A stretch of DNA of 64,000 nucleotides, taken from Pseudopyrenochaeta lycopersici (lineage: Eukaryota > Ascomycota > Dothideomycetes > Pleosporales > Pseudopyrenochaetaceae). The DNA lies in contig NHZP01000011.1 of the NCBI GenBank assembly GCA_003313425.1, positions 1,426,001-1,490,000 on the forward strand. The letters are read 5' to 3'. Every line of letters begins with the position of its first letter. Position 1 is the first letter of the stretch. The notes under the pieces are model-generated. The model made no database searches, was not told where the DNA came from, and saw only the letters and a list, made by a program, of their open reading frames with translations. Both the position numbers and the translations under genes were made by a program. Below are positions 57,420 through 64,000 of this stretch, one piece after another.

Positions 57420-59323
57420 ATGTGTGAATGATTTTTGACTCGTAATGAGTCGAGGAATGGTGATGTTGAACTTAATCGGGTGGTTTTAGCCAAGTCGCGA
57501 TAAGGAGCGTCGGAGGTTGTCGATGTATATACCCCCTACATATCTTCTTCTAAATATATTCGTATATACCTTGTGCAAGGTAGCTTGCTGCCGCTTATAT
57601 ATTTGATAAGAGATGATGTTATTCTCTTTTGCGCTCTTGGGGTGTATTGAAACGCTTGTGGATACATCTAAATTGGAAAGCAAACTACCTCTTGACTAAT
57701 AACTCTGATATTCTAACGTTCAATACTTAGCATAGCGGCAATATTCTGCGGTATAGTTGAGATACTCGTCGGTCAAGAGCGCTGACATGAAAGTGGAGGG
57801 GCTTACATGAATGCTTATTGTCTATCCCAATTCTGAGATCCATATGAGAAGCAAACACCTTGTGGTTTTGAAGAGTTTAGAACGAGTCCGCCCAGTGGCC
57901 AAATTGTCTGTCTATCTCCCTTGCGCACGACCAGTCCCCAGTGATCATTCCAACATTCTCAGTGCCAGATTCTTACTTTCGAATTGTCAACCTACAAAAG
58001 CACAGTGCAGCTTACATGCCTGTATTCCACCATGTAGTAATGTGGAGTACTTGTATTGTTTGTTTGTTGATGTTGACCAAGAGGTAGATGGGTACGAAGT
58101 GTTTCCGATGCAGGAAGCTGTTGGGTGAGAAGGAGGCTGAGGGCGCGAACGTATCGATCGCCTTGTGCTGTGTTGTAGGGAGTCGAGAAGATCCCTTTTT
58201 TAGACTCACTGATGCCTGTCAGGCCTGCCGATTAGTGGGCCAGGAACGCAAAGCTTTCTGATGCGTATCCGCTAGGTCCTCCATGATCCACGAACAATGA
58301 ACTGGCTTTGAAAATACCAGTTTGAGTGCGGCTGAAATCTGACAAGTCTAAAGTTGAAGTGCTCACTGTTGGGATTGCTCTAGCCCGCTAGGCAAAACGG
58401 ATTTGAAGCATTGGAGCGATCCCGGTACTCAGCTTTCTGCTTTCATTGACTAAAGTCACATGAGGTAAATGATGCTAAAATTATCTTCTAGCAGGAAGCT
58501 ACCCAAGTCGTACAAATATAGTGTTGGGTAGGGAGATGTGGATGTAATTAGAGATGGTACCACGAGAGAATTTGGAAAGCGTATTGGGCATTGAGGGCAC
58601 CATGACTGATGTTATACCTGCTGTGACTTATGAGGATCTAAGAGATGACGTGGAGGAGCTGTAAAGTATCATGAGATCCTGTTCTGTTAGTAGGCTCGTC
58701 TCCTTAAGTGGTTTCTTTCTGCTCACTCTTTGACGAATTGCGATTTGTAGTAGAGGCGCTGTTCGCATATGAGCACTCAAGCTAACATTTTCGCCATCCC
58801 CACCAAATCTTCCCTTTTCCATCACTGGCCTAATCATCAGATGTGGCATCAAGCAAAGACATTTTCGACGCACACTTGGACAAGAGCGAACTTTGCGCTG
58901 AGGCACAAGACGAGACTAGCCCGAATTTATACTAGCGCCCAATATATAAGAGAAGCTTGGCGCAAGCTTGCAAACGTCATTTAAACACCCCGGCAGTTCA
59001 ACAGAACTGTTTAAACCGCTTTGAGCTTCCACAGTAGTCTTTGTTTTGTACTGTGCCAAACTTAAAAACTGTGAGCCATCACTCAAGAGTGTAGCGTACT
59101 AGTAGCCAATTGCGCCTGTATTTACTATCCTAGAACCATTTTACAGAACAACTAATTAGAGTACTTCAGTGCAAAGGCTTAGTCACGTCCGCCACCCAAC
59201 AACACATTGTTTGCGGCGTAACCGTCCTTCAACCCTTGAGTTTCCCCATATATTTTTTGGATTTCACGTCTTGCAACAACTGTCTCGATTGGGCGCTCTA
59301 AAGAGCGTCCGGATAGATGCTCC
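57420..59323. other. Intergenic region, 1.9 kb
   Basis: No supported gene. Sequence just before 59324 is open in the same frame from 59240, so the orphan gene to the right might start further upstream or have an earlier exon. Confidence 0.45.
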
Positions 59324-60129
59324 ATGGTCGCTGCATCGCGAGTTGACGCAAGGGCAGCGGAACTGAAACTGACGGAAACGATCACCATACTTCAAAATAC
59401 GCTGAGAAAATTTCTAAAGGATGCTACAAATGGTCGACCAGATTTCGTGGCCACCGAAATGGACAATGTAGTATCTCCTTTGCCCCCTATCGCATGAAAT
59501 GTTGCTGATAGTGGCAGTCTCCTGTAGAACGTGATGCACAAATCATAGTACAGCTCACTTCTGCCAGTGATGAAGTGCAAAATGAACTAAGGGCTCTTGA
59601 GGGCCAGCTCAAATCATTGGAATTGCAGCTTCGTTCAAGCGGACAATGGAATCAATCAAGACATCCCGCAAGTGCATCAATGCCAACTATTCTCGACATG
59701 TCCGACCTTTCTAGTGCGATTGGTCTCGTTACTCACATAGCCACATCTACGCACCCTTCTCACGGATTGTTGCCTCAATCTTCCTTCTCGGCCTACTCAT
59801 GGCAATGGGATCCCGAGTGGAAAGAATTTTATACCTACCTCGCTTCTTGCGAAACGTACGTTTATCTTTCCAAATGGAAATTAAATGAAGCGAGGAACGT
59901 ATGGGAACATGTCAACGTAACCTTTCAAGCGCTAGTGCCAGAAATAGTCGCGGAAGCACTGGGATCTTGGGAGGACTGGACGTGGGATCCAAATTGGGGA
60001 GAGTGGTGTCTTGAGGTGCAAGGAGAGGAATGGGATGATGCGAAGTGTTTTATGTTTGCGAGTAGGTGGCAAGTCCAAGATGATGGGGAATGGGTACATG
60101 TTGGCAGAAGTGGGGATGCTGAACAATGA
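59324..60129 (+). CDS. Orphan protein with duplicated WxWDPxW motif
   Basis: Predicted 251-aa protein; family not recognised. Two exons (59324-59467, 59518-60129) join in frame across a 50-nt intron with TGCTGATAG and GGCAG. The first 95 residues are a predicted coiled coil (AAELKLTETITILQNTLRKF; VQNELRALEGQLKSLELQL). The C-terminal 100 residues contain two copies of a Trp-rich unit: WQWDPEWKEFYTY...YLSKWKLNEARNVWEHV and WTWDPNWGEWCLEV...FASRWQVQDDGEWVHV. The start is uncertain because the frame is open 84 bp upstream. No signal peptide. Acidic C-terminus. Could be a lineage-specific regulator or effector-like protein; no function is claimed. Confidence 0.62.
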
Positions 60130-60439
60130 CGGCTGATACGTTTGATTTTCAAAGCATCCGAAGTTCTGACCAGGTCCACCTCGGTATTTTATGAGTCTCT
60201 TGGCACGATAATACCTCAAAAGGCCTCCGCAAGCCATCATCCTCCAAGGATATGTTGTACACTTATCGATTTTCGCCCTGACTAGGTCACGTGTAGATAA
60301 TCAACCATGGTTCAGAGGACACTTTCAGGCTCGCGATTCTTATTGTTCTACAAATATTTCGATTAAACTCAGATCAGACTTCCAGGCCGAGGAGTGAGAT
60401 ACGATCAGAACTGTTTTGTCAGGGTATCATGAATTTATG
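60130..60439. other. Convergent 3' intergenic region
   Basis: 310 bp between two orphan genes that end toward each other. Nothing else seen. Confidence 0.5.
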
Positions 60440-61144
60440 TCAATGATTTGTTGGTCGAATATAATGCCAGCGGGAGAAGAAGCTACGCTTCCCTTGTACG
60501 TCGCTCTCGAAGCTGAACTTACTAACGAGCGGGGGCTGGGCACGGTCAACTTGGTCAATCATGATGCAACACACTGGTTCAGGACGCGCCGAATATCGGG
60601 ACGTCTCACGGTGCGATGTGGATGCATGCATGGCTGCAGCATCGAATTCCAGTTGCTTGTGGATACGCCAATGCGCTCCAAAAGTGTGATCCGAGCTGTG
60701 CTGAAAAATTTCATGGCTCTCATCGTCTTCATGTGATCGATTTTGGTACTCATTGAGGTACTCCTGCGGAACTGACTCCTCACGACTGCCAACGTTTTGT
60801 CGATTCTGAGCGGTTGGAAGTGTCGAAACCGTGTCCCATTGATGCGGACTATCAGAACTATTGTCAGTGTAGTTGAAATCCGAGCCTAATGCGGCACGGG
60901 TGGCATTCTTTACTTCCGAAATACGGCACCTTTCATTCTGTGAAAGACCAATATTTTGGTAAGGGGTACTTAGGCAGGAGTAGTTTGGGTTGCTACCGCG
61001 ACGTGAGAAGTGGTCTACTAGACGTTCGCGGTTTTGGCGCCTCAGAAACATGCGGAACTCGTCATCTGGTAGGCCAAGAGAGTTGCTGGATGAGTGTTTG
61101 CTTGAATCATCACCACGGCTTGAAGATGAGTAGTGCGATGGCAT
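60440..61144 (-). CDS. Orphan hydrophilic protein
   Basis: Intronless 234-aa frame starting MPSHYSSSSRGDDSSKHSSS; no family recognised. It is rich in Ser, Asn, His, Glu and Arg, with no signal peptide or membrane helix. Segments DDEFRMFLRRQNRERLVDHF and RSFFSRWHYIRP suggest short amphipathic helices in an otherwise disordered protein. The length and codon quality favour a real gene, but an annotation error cannot be excluded. Two tandem copies of an AGATAA-containing 14-mer lie 143 bp upstream of the ATG. Confidence 0.5.
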   Translation of the reverse strand: MPSHYSSSSRGDDSSKHSSSNSLGLPDDEFRMFLRRQNRERLVDHFSRRGSNPNYSCLSTPYQNIGLSQNERCRISEVKNATRAALGSDFNYTDNSSDSPHQWDTVSTLPTAQNRQNVGSREESVPQEYLNEYQNRSHEDDESHEIFQHSSDHTFGAHWRIHKQLEFDAAAMHASTSHRETSRYSARPEPVCCIMIDQVDRAQPPLVSKFSFESDVQGKRSFFSRWHYIRPTNH

Positions 61145-61618
61145 GTTCGAAGAGTCGGCCTGAGCATGTAGTGGGAGTTTAAGCTGCGAATAAAGGATTA
61201 TGAGAGTGAGCCGTGCCAGGTGAATGCGTTTGGTATCTCTTTGGGCGTCTTTCTGAGATACCAGGTGAATTGGATGGCAAGCTGTAACATTATCTTTCAG
61301 ACATTATCTTTCAGTTAGTACATAGCGTCAAATTATATAAGAAAATGGCATTGTGTATGCACTCACTTCGCTGATATTGTGAATATTCTCGGACAAAGCA
61401 ACAATGGTCAGAAGGCCAATCAATACTTGAGTTCCTATTGGAAGAGATTGTCGTTTCCAATTTTACCTCCAATGCGCAATGCCAGTCATGCTCCAGGGAG
61501 ATCTCTAAGAAAAACGCCAACAAAAAACACGAGAGTCTAGATGAAGGGAACTCACTAATACATTCTTAATCACAGTGGATTCTTGATTGCTAGAAATATT
61601 TCAATTTCACTCAGTGCC
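61145..61618. promoter_or_regulatory. Interval between two orphan genes (promoter of the left one)
   Basis: 474 bp between tandem minus-strand frames, with the duplicated GATA-containing 14-mer at 61287-61314. Confidence 0.4.
61287..61314 (-). repeat. Tandem 14-bp duplication with GATA sites
   Basis: CTGAAAGATAATGT occurs twice in direct tandem on the minus strand, so it presents two AGATAA (WGATAR) sites 14 bp apart, upstream of the 61144 start codon. Could bind a GATA factor, or be simple slippage. Confidence 0.6.
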
Positions 61619-62350
61619 TTACACATACCCGCGGACCCCAGCTTTCATTAGAATCTTCCTCACAAAGTTCCGGACCAGGAACCCCTTCGCATGTCTCTTC
61701 TTACTCCAAGCACTCGACTGACTACTAGTTCTTGCTTCTACTCGTTTATCTGTGGGAGTCGTACGAGATAGTCCTTTGGACTCAGGGTAATACTGAAAGC
61801 CGTCATCCGCGACGGGAGGCAGCTCGAACTCGGGCTTTGTGAAAAGTGTCTTAGCATATGCCCTGATGTGAGGGCCTTCTGTCGGAGCTACTACATTCCA
61901 TTCAGCAGTATAGTTGAAGGCTTCATCATAGATGTCTATCTCATCTGATGTTAAGTCATTAATCTGGTCGGCTATCAACAGTGGGCTCAGTCTCTCCACG
62001 ACAGTCGACTGTAAAGACCAGGACGAGTGAAATGAATCCTCTGAAGGACTCCAGAGGAAGGTATGTTGATGGAAACGGCTAGGGTAAGCACCTCCTACGT
62101 TGTTTGTGCAGTATGCGTCCTCCGCCAACAGTTGCTCAGAGCATGCAAGGACTGGGGACTCTATGGGGAAGCTGGTGGTTGTTGGGCTCGGGCTGTACAG
62201 GAAGGTTTGCGGATGGATTGAACTCGATGTTTCGAGAAGGTTTGTAGGCTTGTACAGGCTTTTCTCTGAGAGCCTCTGTGAGAAGTCTGGATCGGTGGGG
62301 GAGTGTATGTGTGCGATCATGGTTGCCGCCGCTTTGGTAGACAGATGCAA
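61619..62350 (-). CDS. Orphan Ser/Pro-rich protein with basic C-terminus
   Basis: Intronless 243-aa frame; family not recognised. The start is either 62350 or the Met ten codons in (MIAHIHSPTDPDF, at 62320). The N-terminal half is Ser/Thr/Pro-rich (HPQTFLYSPSPTTTSFP), the middle acidic with DLTSDEIDIYDEAFNYTAEW, and the end strongly basic and amphipathic (KKRHAKGFLVRNFVRKILMK) as in DNA- or membrane-binding tails. No signal peptide. A long open frame of good composition, but no homologous pattern comes to mind. Confidence 0.5.
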   Translation of the reverse strand: MHLSTKAAATMIAHIHSPTDPDFSQRLSEKSLYKPTNLLETSSSIHPQTFLYSPSPTTTSFPIESPVLACSEQLLAEDAYCTNNVGGAYPSRFHQHTFLWSPSEDSFHSSWSLQSTVVERLSPLLIADQINDLTSDEIDIYDEAFNYTAEWNVVAPTEGPHIRAYAKTLFTKPEFELPPVADDGFQYYPESKGLSRTTPTDKRVEARTSSQSSAWSKKRHAKGFLVRNFVRKILMKAGVRGYV

Positions 62351-64000
62351 AATGACATTCTTCGGAAGGTGCAGATTGTTCTCAAGCTACTATTATGAGT
62401 TATGCTTGGAAAGCGAATGATTCACAATTTTGAGAAAGCAGTCGAAATATATATGTCATAATAAGAGTATTGCTGTCGATCTTAGTACATAGGTCAAGAC
62501 AAAGCATCACCAAAAAGTAAAAGAACATTGTTTTAGAAGCTGTAGCCATGACAAAGGCAAAACTGTGTGGGATCAATATAGCAGGGATAAAGGTTCTTCT
62601 TCTATCAAAGACAGTAATCTAGGAGCGTACGTTTAGGTTGCGCCAGAACAAAGAGGCCGGGTTTCGAATATTTGCATCCACAATATTCAAACCAAGGAGA
62701 GTGTACTTAGAAGCCAGAGAGCCTTTCTATGAATTTCTGAGCGTTTCCCCCGCTCATAAGTGTCATATTCCTCTCGTTCTTATACCAGGGTCGACTTACG
62801 ACCGACGATGCGGAGCCAACAGGGGATCGAATACTGGTCCTTTAACAATGACCAAGCTCTTTTGCGCTTTCTATATGCGCTGAAGCAGTGATGGAATAGC
62901 TATCAGATCATACATCGCAGGCGAGTCGTTGTGGTGTTGGGTATTTACGCAGAACGTTACACACTCCAGAGCAGCTTGGTAAGCATGGGAAAGAATAATG
63001 TCCATCAGGGCGGTAGAATCCTGTGTTTCAACCTCATCCTGGACGAGGAAAAAGACCGCAAGTCGCCGCGTTCCCACTGCACGTTTAGAAGATATGTTTC
63101 CTGTACATTTAGCCTCCTTTTGTTCAGAGCATTGACACATGAGCCACAGCAGCATGGCGTGCCGTGATGCGTGTTTTGCCCAGGAATTCCGTTGCGTTGG
63201 TTTGCCTGAGGAGCGAAAGCGGTAGCCTTTGAAAAGAATGTCTCTGTAGACACTGTTCTGTCGCTAATATCCACCGAAGAAGCCCTCGGGTCTGGGCTTA
63301 GACGAATTGGGCTAGAAGGAACATGAACCGACGTACTTAGGGTACGCTTGAAGTTCTATCCGTCAGCAACTTGGTGTATCAAATTTGGGGTCTTCTGGGC
63401 TGTCAAAAACGACTCCTTGGGTATCATCAGTATTGATGTCGGGGCCAAAATCAGGATCAGAGACTGAGGACCAAATCGTCATAGCTGCCATCCTCCGACC
63501 CTCGCTAGCGTGAAAGGCCATATGCAGGTCCTGAGTGTCTCGGCGTACTTTCCTCAAATCTGGCCAAGAACGATGGTCCTAGTCATGCTCTCCATTGTTC
63601 TCGTCTGAATGTGCTCATATTTGTCGAGGGTGGTGCCTGTGAGTGCTGACGATACGATACTTAACAGTATTATATCGCAGACACCATTTACCAATGGACG
63701 TCTGATGCGTTGTTGGTGAACAGCGTTGAGGAATTGATGCGCAATGCAGTCTGTCAAACTGGCCACATTGTGCAAAGAAGATTCAGGAGTGAATCAGCCT
63801 AACGCGTACGGTATAGCAATGGCAGTGCATTGATAATGGGGAGCACGAAAGAAGTAAATGACCGTCTATCAAAAGAATGGAAGGGTAGGAAGTTGGTGTT
63901 GCTAGTGGAACTTAAGAATAAAGGCGGGTCGTCACAGACCTAATTACTAGCAATTTGCATCTACACATCCTCATAGGTATGCCTATTGACCTTGGCTGTT
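62351..64000. other. Right-hand end, no convincing gene
   Basis: Minus-strand frames at 63363-63557 (DPDFGPDINTDDTQGVV) and 63554-63775 (QQRIRRPLVNGVCDIILLS) overlap by a few bases in different frames and might be parts of a spliced or decayed gene. I cannot find splice signals that join them with confidence. No tRNA could be folded from the B-box-like text near 62825. Confidence 0.4.

Noticed and set aside
62780..62860. B-box-like GGATCGAATAC suggesting a tRNA
   Set aside because: The T-arm does not pair on either strand and no A-box lies at the right distance.

Overview
The window is nuclear DNA from a filamentous ascomycete (Pezizomycotina; a Dothideomycete is my best guess, by inference only). 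Genes carry short spliceosomal introns, mostly 43-75 nt, with GT...CTAAC/CTGAC...AG signals. The gene content is typical of such fungi: a Zn2Cys6 regulator, a Pth11-like receptor, a P450, a DUF1996 protein, an acetylxylan esterase, a Ctr copper transporter and a DUF7587 protein, mixed with conserved housekeeping genes. There are no operons, bacterial signals, CRISPR arrays or intact transposons. All exon joins were made by eye from splice signals and reading-frame closure.

Layout. 1-670: 5' end of an RGS-domain gene running off the left edge. 671-5871: gene-poor. 5.9-13.1 kb: secreted DUF1996 protein, FAD-dependent amine-oxidase-like protein, the SNARE Vti1, and a Pth11-like seven-helix receptor. 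13.1-17.7 kb: no protein gene, but a U4 spliceosomal snRNA on the minus strand at 16780-16910 with its own TATA box. 17.7-32.2 kb: an accessory block with a Zn2Cys6 regulator, a membrane-anchored SDR, a P450, a bicupin dioxygenase and an alpha/beta hydrolase, separated by gene-poor DNA with possible gene relics. It could be a small oxidative pathway without a PKS or NRPS backbone gene. 32.5-43.1 kb: two large housekeeping genes, RRP12 (ribosome biogenesis) and a DOCK-family GEF. 44.2-50.3 kb: Ctr copper transporter, DUF7587 protein, mitochondrial ribosomal protein uL30m and acetylxylan esterase. 51.1-55.9 kb: a compact block, APS3 <-> frataxin -> <- DPH3 <-> SEC6, built from two short divergent promoters. 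57-62.4 kb: a small GPI-type wall protein followed by three genes I cannot assign to any family, one with a duplicated Trp-rich motif. 62.4-64 kb: nothing convincing.

Functional themes. Membrane traffic (Vti1, AP-3 sigma, exocyst Sec6, and polarity through DOCK), metal and Fe-S biology (Ctr, frataxin, Dph3), and RNA or ribosome biogenesis (U4, Rrp12, uL30m) make up the conserved part. The points most worth a second look are the intron-like leader ending exactly at the U4 5' end, the TF/SDR/P450/cupin/hydrolase block, the orphan genes at 59.3-62.4 kb, and the 48-nt stop-free in-frame intron in the DOCK gene.
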